This document shows, piece after piece, positions 6,775 to 15,600 of a DNA stretch of 20,880 nt (positions are counted from its first letter, which is position 1; every line of letters starts with the position of its first letter). The position numbers and the translations under genes are program-made. Source of the DNA: a virus; IMG/VR virus record IMGVR_UViG_3300020411_001047, positions 1-20,880 of that record. One strand, written 5' to 3'. Below the pieces are notes generated by a model that had not been told where the DNA came from, searched no databases, and saw only the letters and a list, made by a program, of their open reading frames with translations.

Positions 6775-7806
6775 GTGCATTATTTTATATATCCAAGTAA
6801 AGACGCTACAATATACAGTGGAAGTGGTACTGATAAATTAGATAAGAACACTGGGTTGGATGAAATATTAGAAATAGATAAAAGAATCCAACCAGATTAT
6901 TTAGAAGATAATTGGTCAAGAATACTTATCCATTTTGATGTATCAACTTGGGCAACTCATTCAAATGAAGTGTATTATTTAAATATGTATGACGCTGGTT
7001 CGGAAGAGATTCCTTTAACTAATACTTTATATTGTTATGCTGTTTCTCAAAGTTGGGAGATGGGTGTTGGTAAATTAGATGATTATCCAAATACAACCGA
7101 TGGTGTAACTTGGAAGTGGAGAGATGTGAGTGGTAGTAATGATTGGAGTTCTTCTGGTGGAACAACTTATAGTGATAATGTTGCTAGTCAATCTTTTGAA
7201 TATGGAACAAATGATTTAAGAATGGATGTTACTAATATGGTTAATACTTGGGTTAGTGGAACAAGAGTTAATGATGGTATGATGATTAGAAGGAGTAATT
7301 CAGAAGAGGGTGATATAAAGAATTATGGTAAAATGAAATTCTTCTCTAAAGATACTAACACAGTATACGCTCCAAGATTAGATATAATGTGGGATGATTC
7401 AACACATAATCCAGTTACTACACCACCTTTAAATGCTGATAATGATATTGTTCTTTATATGAAAGGATTAAAAGAAACATATAATGAAAAAGGAAAAGCT
7501 AGATTTAAAGTATGTGGTAGAGATAGATATCCTGAAAGAACATTTGCTACATCATCTGAATATCAAACGATAAAATACTTACCAGTAAATACATATTATT
7601 CTATCAGAGATGCTCATACAGATGAAGTATTAATACCATTTGATGATTATACTAAAGTTAGTTTTACTGAAGCCGATGGTAATTATTTTGATTTATGGAT
7701 GGATAGTTTCCAACCAGAGAGATTTTATAAAATAGTATATAAAGTTGTTTATACTAATACAACAAAATATTTTGATAATGATTTTAGTTTTAAAGTTGTG
7801 AGGTAA
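6775..7806 (+). CDS. DNRLRE-like beta-sandwich virion protein
   Basis: A 343-residue protein with a GTG start. About residues 1-208 resemble a DNRLRE-type beta-sandwich: PSKDATIYS (7-15) and NTGLDEILEI near the start, SRILIHFDVS where the family has its R-x-[YL]-x-x-FD strand, a Trp-rich middle (VTWKWRDVSGSNDW), DVTNMVNTWVSG (151-162), and a final YAPRLDIMW strand. Residues from about 215 (NDIVLYMKGLKETYNEKGKARF) form a second beta domain of Ig-like character. DNRLRE domains occur in surface and polysaccharide-related proteins, so a host- or glycan-contacting baseplate part is plausible. It follows gp6, where T4 has gp7 and gp8, but I see no similarity to either. It could alternatively be a purely structural wedge part. 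Confidence 0.6.
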   Translation: MHYFIYPSKDATIYSGSGTDKLDKNTGLDEILEIDKRIQPDYLEDNWSRILIHFDVSTWATHSNEVYYLNMYDAGSEEIPLTNTLYCYAVSQSWEMGVGKLDDYPNTTDGVTWKWRDVSGSNDWSSSGGTTYSDNVASQSFEYGTNDLRMDVTNMVNTWVSGTRVNDGMMIRRSNSEEGDIKNYGKMKFFSKDTNTVYAPRLDIMWDDSTHNPVTTPPLNADNDIVLYMKGLKETYNEKGKARFKVCGRDRYPERTFATSSEYQTIKYLPVNTYYSIRDAHTDEVLIPFDDYTKVSFTEADGNYFDLWMDSFQPERFYKIVYKVVYTNTTKYFDNDFSFKVVR

Positions 7807-7810
7807 TTAA

Positions 7811-8872
7811 ATGCCAATAAGTCCAGAAAAACAAAAAGAGTTAGCCAACGAACAACCTGGTAAAAATGATGTAACTGAACTTCAAGAGAAAGAAGCAAGA
7901 CAAAAACAATCAGAACTTCAAGTATCAGCTAGTTTGGGTCAGATAGAACCAAATGTAAGAGATGCCGCAGGAAATCTTGTTTTATTCGAAGATGTGAATG
8001 GTGGTAATGTTCAAGAATCTTCACAATTTATTACTGTAAAAACTAAAACACCAGTACATGATTCTGGTGAAGTAGATTCTTTACTTGATAATGTAGTAGA
8101 AGAATTATTACCAATGTCGGAAGAGGAAGATGAGGGTATATCTTTATCAGAAAGGATTAGAAATTTCTTTATTGAGTATGAAGAGTTAAGAGATTTAATA
8201 TGGGATGAGAATGAAATGGAAGCACAAGAATCCCATGTTTATTTAGTTAAACAAAGTAAATCTTACTTACCAATACCAAAAGTTCCATTAAGATATGATG
8301 GTGATGTTGCTGGTATGCAGGGAGAGGGTAGACTTAAAAGTAATAATGTTGTTGAGTTAAGAGATGCTGTATTTTTACCATCTATGGAAGGTCATCAAAT
8401 AGATTTATATGGGTTATCTAAAAATGAAAATCCTGTTTTAACAATAAATGATATTATTAAAACAATTATAACTAAAATGGCTACATTGGAATTGGGTGAA
8501 ATTGATGTAAATAAATTTACAGCAACTTTAAAAAGGTCATTAAGTGCTAAATATGAAACAGGTCAAATTAGAAAGAAAGAGCAAGATGATCTTGATAAAA
8601 AGTTAGAAGAGGTATTAAAAGAATTATATCCTAATCTTGAACAGGGTGATACTCAAGAGAAAAAAGAAGAAAAAATGAAAGAAGATTTGGATAAGAAACC
8701 AAAGAAAACTACAGCAGATAAAGCTTCTGAAAAAAGAAAAAGAAGATTAAAAGGATTTAGAGCTAGAAGGAAGAAGGGTGCTAGATATACAAATGCTAGA
8801 ATGAGAGTTAGAAATAGAAAAGGTAAAACAACAAATTCAAATAGACAAACTTCAAAAAGAAGAGGAAACTAA
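7811..8872 (+). CDS. Unknown structural-operon protein with strongly basic C-terminal tail
   Basis: A 353-residue protein of unrecognised family. The N-terminus is hydrophilic and Gln/Glu-rich (residues 1-55). The acidic region EELLPMSEEEDEG (about 95-107) is followed by a compact core with SYLPIPKVPLRYDGDVAGM and AVFLPSMEGHQIDLYGLSKN (about 150-205). Helices follow (LTINDIIKTIITKMATLEL; KKEQDDLDKKLEEVLKELYP). Residues 308-353 are a tail with 22 Lys/Arg out of 46, beginning KRKRRLKGFRARRKKGAR. The next protein starts in the TAATG overlap and begins with an even more basic segment, so the two may share a binding partner. A GAGG lies seven bases before the ATG. The basic tail might contact DNA, an acidic protein or an acidic glycan; nothing decides between them. 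Confidence 0.65.
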   Translation: MPISPEKQKELANEQPGKNDVTELQEKEARQKQSELQVSASLGQIEPNVRDAAGNLVLFEDVNGGNVQESSQFITVKTKTPVHDSGEVDSLLDNVVEELLPMSEEEDEGISLSERIRNFFIEYEELRDLIWDENEMEAQESHVYLVKQSKSYLPIPKVPLRYDGDVAGMQGEGRLKSNNVVELRDAVFLPSMEGHQIDLYGLSKNENPVLTINDIIKTIITKMATLELGEIDVNKFTATLKRSLSAKYETGQIRKKEQDDLDKKLEEVLKELYPNLEQGDTQEKKEEKMKEDLDKKPKKTTADKASEKRKRRLKGFRARRKKGARYTNARMRVRNRKGKTTNSNRQTSKRRGN

Positions 8873-11800
8873 TGGGTTTATTTAGTAGATTAAGAAGACG
8901 ATTAAAGAGAAAGAAGAAAAGACGTAATCTTAAAGGAAAGAAACGTTTAAGTAGACAATCCAAATTAAGAAGACTTCTTAAAGCAAAACAAAAAAATACA
9001 AGAAGAAAATCAAGTAGGAAGAAACCTCTTACTAAGAAGGAAATTCTAGCCAAAAGAACCCGTAAAGTTAAAAGATTAACTGGTAAAAAAAGAACTATAA
9101 AGAGACCTAAAAAATCTATAAAGTTTAAACCAGGAAAGAAACTTACTGCACAACAAAAGAAGAAAGCTTTAGAGTATAGAAATAAAAGAAGAGTTCAAGT
9201 TGCTTTAATAAAAGAGAAGTCAGAACAAGCTAAAGATGCACAAGACCAAAAATTAGAAGAAGCTGTAGCTAAACGAAATGAAAAGTTGGGGATTAAACAA
9301 GAAGAAACTCAACCTGTTACTGTTAATGAATTGATGTATGAACTTAAAGATGCTATTAATAGACAATATGTAGAGCATGGAAGATCAGCACCAGCTTATT
9401 CTGGAACTGTAACAGAAATAATCAGTCCTACTGAAGTTAAAGTAGATGTTCCATTTACAGACCACCAATTAGATACAGGGTTTTTGTGGAGAGATTTTAC
9501 TATTAATTATCCTGTAAATGAATCAGTAGAGATATCAGGAACTGAATTAGAAGAAAAAGATTTAGTTATAGGTGAACAAGAATTTGATATAGAACAAAAA
9601 ACTTTAAAGTTACAAGAAATTACAACACGAAGTGAGGAGTTAGTAACAAGAGTTCTACAATTCTTTGCATTGAATGGATTCTTAACTGGTAGTTTAGATG
9701 AAACACATTTATTATCACAAGACCAAGCACAGACTATTAAAAAAGTTTCAGAAGCTTTAGAGGGTGCTCAAGATAAATTTACTATAACATCCCAACATTC
9801 AGCTTCATTAGCTGCTATACATAAAGATCCAAGAGGGTGTAGAGCGCCCGAAGATATTATAGCTCCTGATGTTATTCCTGTATTTGAATTTTATAATCCT
9901 ATATCTGATGATTATTTTTATTCAGTAAATCAAGAATGGAATTACGACCAAGACGCTGGTGATGGATATGCTAAATTTCAAATGTTTAAGGAATACATTG
10001 AAACTAATAGACTTGAAACAGTTGAATACCATCAAATACAAAATGATTTTAAAAGAGAAGGTAAAGGACCTACTGCTGTTGATTTTGAAAACGCAGAGGA
10101 ATCAGATGGAAAATTAAGAATGAATTGGGGTAAGGGTTCACCTGCTCAGGGTGCTACTGACCATCTGTTCACTACTTTATGGGAAGGATATTGGAAACCA
10201 TTAAGACATGGTAAAGTACAATTAAGTATGAAAGTTGATAATTCAGGATTTATAGATATATGTGAACCGGGTGGTCAATGGAGAAGAATTTTAAATACTG
10301 GTTGGGGTGATAGAGATCAGAATGGTGGTATGGGTAAGGCATCAGATACCTTTGAAGTTCCAAAAGAGTGGGTAGATAAGGATATTAGAATACCAATAAG
10401 ATGGATGCAGTCTGAAAGTAAAGGTGATGCTCAATTTAGAATTGGTCAAAAATATTTAGATGCACCTGATGAGGTAGTAACAAAGAAAGTTCCTATATAC
10501 GCGTTTCAAAATATAGGAAGTATTAGGTGGTTTAAAAAACGACCAAAGCTTGTAATTGGATATAAGACAGTTAAATATAATTTATCGGATAAGTTTTTAG
10601 ATTGTGATGCTAGTCAAATTTCATTAGCCGCTCCTGGTAATTGGAAATATAATACTGTAGCATTTGGTGCATATGACCCATTACAAGCATCTCATATGAA
10701 AGCTACTATGGCAGTACCTGTTCATAAATTTACATCGGGTCCTATTAAACCAGATTACTATGAAGCGGCTGGTAGAACATTACAAGGTAATGTTGATAGA
10801 GGTAGCCCATCGAGAGCTAATGAAGCTGCTGGTATACATTATTTAGCTGTTGATAAAAAAGCTCCTGAAGATAATACTCAAATTGATTCAAAAGATTGGA
10901 ATGATTTAGGAACAGAGTTCTATGCTTTATCAGATGAATTACCATCACCACATCCTACATTTAGGGAAGAAATTACTTTGACAAATAATCAAACTGGTGC
11001 TGTAGAAGAAGTAGTTGTAGAACAAGGTAAAGCTTTACCTGTTCATTATTTTTATAACAAAGCTTCTGGAACATATAGATTCAGAATAATTGAAGATGGT
11101 AGAACAAGACAAGCTAGAACAACTGAAGGTGTATTGAAAGAAAGTGAAGATGGTATTCCAGTTATGGAAAAAACTGAAATTAAAATTGGAACAAACTTTA
11201 CTCCTGAATTAGCTGGTGGTAGTAACGCAGCTGCTAAAGATGGAAAAGGAAAACCAGCACCAGCTATACAAGTTGGTGAAGGTTATGAGTGGAAAGGAAT
11301 TGCATTTTATGCATATGAACCACCTGGATTACCACCAAATGTTCATCCAATAATTCAGATTTATATTAATAACAAATTAGCTCCTGAAAATTATCAAGTA
11401 AGAGCTAAGTGGTTACATTTAGATCATCCAGTATCAATGACAGCAAAAGCTATGGATTCCGATGGTAGAATTACAAAATATACTTGGAGATTAGTAAATC
11501 AGAAATCTGATATAAGAGGTAGGAAGGGTGAAAAACCAAGAATACTTGCTAGAGATGCATCATTAAAATATACTTTCCCAATTGGTAGAACAAGAATTAG
11601 TTGTACTGTTGAAGATAATAGAGGTGATTCAGCAACAGATACTATTGATATTATAGTATTAGCACCTGAAAGAAAGAACTGGCAACCATGGACATATGAT
11701 GATATGAATAAGTTACAAGGAAATCAATTTAATGTTCCATATTATTATCATAGAAGAAGAAGGTGGAGAAGAGATGTTCGTAAGACTGTAAATGTTCCAT

Positions 11801-12618
11801 ATAATAAACAAGCATATGATTTTTATCAATTAGGATTTAAAGATGGTCAGAATGATGATGACCCAAGAGATTCAGCCGCTTTAGATAGATTTAAATTTGG
11901 AAGAACAAGAACTGTTCCTTATCAAGTAGCTACTGGTAGAAGACGAAAAAGAAGATGGGGAAGAAGAAGATGGGTAACTAACTATACAACAAAATATAGA
12001 AAAGAACATTATAGTGAAAGTGGAAAAGATTTAACAAGTCATAATTGGTTAAGACAACGTAATTCGCATGTTAGAAGTATTGGTATGGCTGAATCTGAAA
12101 TAGATAATAGAATGAAAAAGATATATAATCTTGGATATAATCATGGTAAAAAAGGTCCACATTATCTGATAGATAATGATTTAGCTTCTAATATTAGAGG
12201 TGGTAAAAATTTACATCCAAGACAACTTAAAGGTTTTGAGAGATTAAGACCACCTAAAAAGGTTAGAAATAGAATAAAGAAAGCTTTAACAGTACCAAAG
12301 AAAATTAGAAATAAAGTATTACCACCTAAAAAGGTTAGGAAAGCAGTTAAGAAAGCCGCAAGAAAAATTAAAAAGTTTTTCAAAAGATGGTCTGATGTTA
12401 GATTAAAAACAAATATTAATTATATCAGAACCTCAAAAAGTGGAATAAATGTTTATGAATATAATTATATATGGAGTAGTAAAAAATATAGAGGTGTTAT
12501 GGCTCAAGAATTATTAGAGAAATACCCTCAAGCTGTAGGAAAAAGACTTGGATATTATACTGTTGATTATGACAGATTAGATGTTAACTTTGAGGAAGTA
12601 GATGGCAGAAGAAAATAA
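8872..12618 (+). CDS. Large multidomain fibre/adhesin-like protein with C-terminal peptidase S74 auto-chaperone
   Basis: A 1248-residue protein. Residues 1-110 are extremely basic (30 Lys/Arg in the first 60). From residue 335, IPVFEFYNPISDDYFYS resembles short Tyr/Phe-rich adhesin repeats such as DUF5648. About residues 425-540 look PA14-like (LFTTLWEGYWKPL, MKVDNSGFIDI). About 845-931 form a PKD/Ig-like domain (AMDSDGRITKYTW ... CTVEDNRGDSATDTIDIIV). Arg clusters lie at 961-967 and 1022-1034, then a Lys-rich linker. Residues 1174-1248 form an intramolecular chaperone: SDVRLKTNI (Ser1174, Lys1179 as the likely self-cleaving dyad), YRGVMAQELL, YYTVDYDRL. Such domains fold trimeric fibres and then cut themselves off. 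At 75 residues this one is short. The last 17 bases overlap the next gene. The S74 call is firm; the PKD-like and PA14-like calls are moderate. Confidence 0.8.
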   Translation: MGLFSRLRRRLKRKKKRRNLKGKKRLSRQSKLRRLLKAKQKNTRRKSSRKKPLTKKEILAKRTRKVKRLTGKKRTIKRPKKSIKFKPGKKLTAQQKKKALEYRNKRRVQVALIKEKSEQAKDAQDQKLEEAVAKRNEKLGIKQEETQPVTVNELMYELKDAINRQYVEHGRSAPAYSGTVTEIISPTEVKVDVPFTDHQLDTGFLWRDFTINYPVNESVEISGTELEEKDLVIGEQEFDIEQKTLKLQEITTRSEELVTRVLQFFALNGFLTGSLDETHLLSQDQAQTIKKVSEALEGAQDKFTITSQHSASLAAIHKDPRGCRAPEDIIAPDVIPVFEFYNPISDDYFYSVNQEWNYDQDAGDGYAKFQMFKEYIETNRLETVEYHQIQNDFKREGKGPTAVDFENAEESDGKLRMNWGKGSPAQGATDHLFTTLWEGYWKPLRHGKVQLSMKVDNSGFIDICEPGGQWRRILNTGWGDRDQNGGMGKASDTFEVPKEWVDKDIRIPIRWMQSESKGDAQFRIGQKYLDAPDEVVTKKVPIYAFQNIGSIRWFKKRPKLVIGYKTVKYNLSDKFLDCDASQISLAAPGNWKYNTVAFGAYDPLQASHMKATMAVPVHKFTSGPIKPDYYEAAGRTLQGNVDRGSPSRANEAAGIHYLAVDKKAPEDNTQIDSKDWNDLGTEFYALSDELPSPHPTFREEITLTNNQTGAVEEVVVEQGKALPVHYFYNKASGTYRFRIIEDGRTRQARTTEGVLKESEDGIPVMEKTEIKIGTNFTPELAGGSNAAAKDGKGKPAPAIQVGEGYEWKGIAFYAYEPPGLPPNVHPIIQIYINNKLAPENYQVRAKWLHLDHPVSMTAKAMDSDGRITKYTWRLVNQKSDIRGRKGEKPRILARDASLKYTFPIGRTRISCTVEDNRGDSATDTIDIIVLAPERKNWQPWTYDDMNKLQGNQFNVPYYYHRRRRWRRDVRKTVNVPYNKQAYDFYQLGFKDGQNDDDPRDSAALDRFKFGRTRTVPYQVATGRRRKRRWGRRRWVTNYTTKYRKEHYSESGKDLTSHNWLRQRNSHVRSIGMAESEIDNRMKKIYNLGYNHGKKGPHYLIDNDLASNIRGGKNLHPRQLKGFERLRPPKKVRNRIKKALTVPKKIRNKVLPPKKVRKAVKKAARKIKKFFKRWSDVRLKTNINYIRTSKSGINVYEYNYIWSSKKYRGVMAQELLEKYPQAVGKRLGYYTVDYDRLDVNFEEVDGRRK
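12249..12338 (+). repeat. Direct repeat of 18 bases encoding a Lys-rich PPKKVR linker motif
   Basis: ACCACCTAAAAAGGTTAG occurs at 12249-12266 and again at 12321-12338, 72 bases (24 codons) apart and in the same frame. The protein shows PPKKVRNRIKKA, VPKKIRNKV and PPKKVRKAVKKA in succession, just before the S74 domain. It appears to be a local duplication building a basic linker. Confidence 0.7.
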
Positions 12619-15600
12619 AAAATTAGAATATAAAAATCAAGAAGATATTGATACTACTGGTCAAAAGGCTAGGGGAGAAAGATTAAATCAAGAAGATTTA
12701 GATATTCTACCACAACCCACACTGGAGGATTCGGAGTTCGGGAAACCAGATAAACTTGATATTCAAGATGAATTTGTTGAATTGCATGTATATGATAAAC
12801 AAAACAATCTTCTTGAATCTATCTATGACCAAATTCAATGGACTACAAAGAAAGCACCGGGTGGGGAAAAAACTCAAGGTCAACAATTAGTTTTAAAACC
12901 TGGAGACGATTTAAGATTTCATGGTTACAGAGTTGGGAAGTTTAAAGTAGTATATAATTTCTTTTCAGAATTATTAGGTGATAGATTAGGTAATAAAGTT
13001 TATATTGAAGAGATATCACCAACACGACAAGAAATAAGAATATTACCTGTTAGAAAACACCCAAAGGCTAGTTTAGATCCAAATGAAAAACCATTTATAA
13101 AAGCTGGAACAGTGTATGATGGAACAACCAAATGGGATTCTGATATTAAAAAATTAGAAAGGGTTGTTGGTAAATTTGATGAACAAATTCAAATGGTTGA
13201 AAATCGTATTGATAAGAGAAAAAAACATATTAATCATTGGATGGATTCTCAAAAAACATTTAATTTAACTGGTAGAGTAAGATTGGAAACTTTAACTAAT
13301 AATTTTACAAAAATACCATATGAAAATAATTTAGATGAATATCCAAATCAGAAATATAGTTCTTTAAAAACTAAAGAAATTATAGATGATAAAATAAAAA
13401 CTAATGAAGAATCTCTTTCTAAATTTAATCAAAGATTACAAAAGTGGAAAGAAGCTAGAAAAGCACCACAATCTGATTTACATAAATTACAAAAATGGCA
13501 AGAGATTTGTAAACTTATGCACAAAGATGATAAAAAATTCTTTTCAGATTTTTATGATTTTACACAAGGTAATGATACTGATGATTATACTTACAAGGAA
13601 GGTATTATAAAATCTACTGGAACTATAAAAGATAATATGATAACTATTGAGGGTGGTAAGTTCCAAAAATATATGCAAGGTGGTACTTTAGTAGTTAAAA
13701 ATTTAAATACAGGTGAGATTACATATCAAGCTAAAATACAAAAAGTAAAGGGTAGTAAATCTAATCCAAGAACACTTGTTATGGATAGACCATATACAGT
13801 TAAAAATATCCCTACATTATTACCAAAAACTTTTGATTGGGAAATACAATATAGACATTCAAGAAAAGTTAATAGAAAAGATTTAAAAAATCTTATTTCA
13901 TTTGGTAATAATAATAATATTGTTGTAACTAATTGGTTGGTTGATAACATTACTTATTCGGATTTCCCTTTCTCTGCGATTCTTAAATTATACGAACCAT
14001 TACCAGAAGATATTGTTGAGAAAGATCAGTTTTGGTTATCAAGAGAAAGATTAGCTCCTGTAATAGAAAATATAAATTTATTTAGTAATGAAGAAGAAGA
14101 TTCGGGTAACCTATTAAGACCACCAAATTTTGATGTTGATGATAAATACTTACCAAATGCAGATAGACCAACTTTATATGAAAATTGGGATGACTTATTA
14201 TCTACCCAAGCTACTACTAAAGAAAAATTATTAAATGAATTATTTAGTGGAAGTTTAGATTCTGCTAGAGTTAATGTTAAGTATCAAAACTATGAAGACT
14301 TCATCCACTTTAGTTCAGCTGAAGAGAGATTAAAAAACTTTAGATATAAATTGACTTTACTTGAATCATATGATTCTAAAATAAATACATTAGGAAATGT
14401 TACAGGTTCGGAAAATACATCAAGTATGGTTTATGTTGAAAAACAAGAGTATTCTGAAAGAAGAAGAAAACTTATAAATGATTTTGATGGTTATGAAAAA
14501 CATCTATATTATGGAACACAATCTTTTTCAGATAGTGGTTTATTTTCAGGAAGTGCTGTAGATACTTGTTATCCAAAAATAAATTCAACTACATTGTATA
14601 CAGTGGATTCACCTACTGGTGAAGTTTGGATGGATAATCAAATAGCAACAGCTTCATTATATGATAAAACAAATTTAGATTCTTTATATAATTCATTACC
14701 ATTACATATTACTGAAGATCTTAACAATCAAGAATTTTTTACTTTTATGCATATGATAGGTCAACATTTTGATACTCAATGGCAATATGTAAAACAACTT
14801 ACAAAAGCTACGACAAGGAATGATTCTGTCACCGAAGGTATGTCAAAAGATATAGTTTATTATGTTGCTAAGTCGTTTGGTGTTGAGGTTGAAAAGGGAA
14901 CAGATGCTAGGAGGTTGTGGAGAGAATATCTTGGAACTAATGTAAGTGGTTCAGCTGATAGTGGAGTTGGTGCTGCTGTTGGGGAAGTTATATCATCGGA
15001 TGATTATTCAAAAGAAATATGGAATAGAATTTTAAATAACTTACCATATCTTTTAAAAACAAAAGGAACTTCTCGTGGTATTAAAGCATTGTTATCTTGT
15101 TATGGTATACCACAAAGTATATTGGATATAAGAGAATATGGTGGACCAGTAGCTGATACTACTAAACCAAGTTATTATTATAAAGAAGAATTTGGGTATG
15201 GTGTTCAGATGTTGGGTGATAACTATATATCAAGTAGTTGGTCAACATTTCAACCAACCAATAGATATCCTGATGGGGTAGAAATAAGATTTGATTTACC
15301 GTTTAGTGGAATGAAATCATCACCTGGTGTTGTTGGTAAATTAGAATCAACATCAAGTTTTACAATAATGGAAGCGTCTGGAACAAGTGCTAATAGTAAT
15401 TTAGCTAATTGGTCACTAACAGTTGAAAATAGTGGTTCAACAGATAATGATTATGGTGTTGTTGCACTTAATCTATATGGAACAGAAGGAACTTCATATA
15501 CACTTTCATCAAGTAAATTGCCTGTTTATAATGGTAAGTATTGGAGTGCTTTAGTTCAGAGAACAACAGAAGGTGGAAGCTTATTATCATCTGATGATAG

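Noticed and set aside
8855-8880. Programmed frameshift joining the 353- and 1248-residue proteins
   Set aside because: The stop and start overlap as TAATG with an AGAGGA upstream, which explains ordinary coupled reinitiation. No clear heptameric slippery site sits at the junction.
8808-9053. Minus-strand frame encoding a Leu/Phe-rich, membrane-like protein
   Set aside because: It is the complement of the Lys/Arg-rich zone (AAG/AGA read as CTT/TCT). The hydrophobicity is an artefact of the basic coding on the plus strand.
12162-12383. Minus-strand frame with repeated Phe/Leu segments
   Set aside because: It is the antisense of the Lys-rich PPKKVR linker repeats, with no start signal and inside a well supported gene.
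13404-13610. Alternative plus-strand frame of 68 residues
   Set aside because: It lies inside the 1789-residue coding frame in a Lys/Asn-rich stretch and has no independent support.
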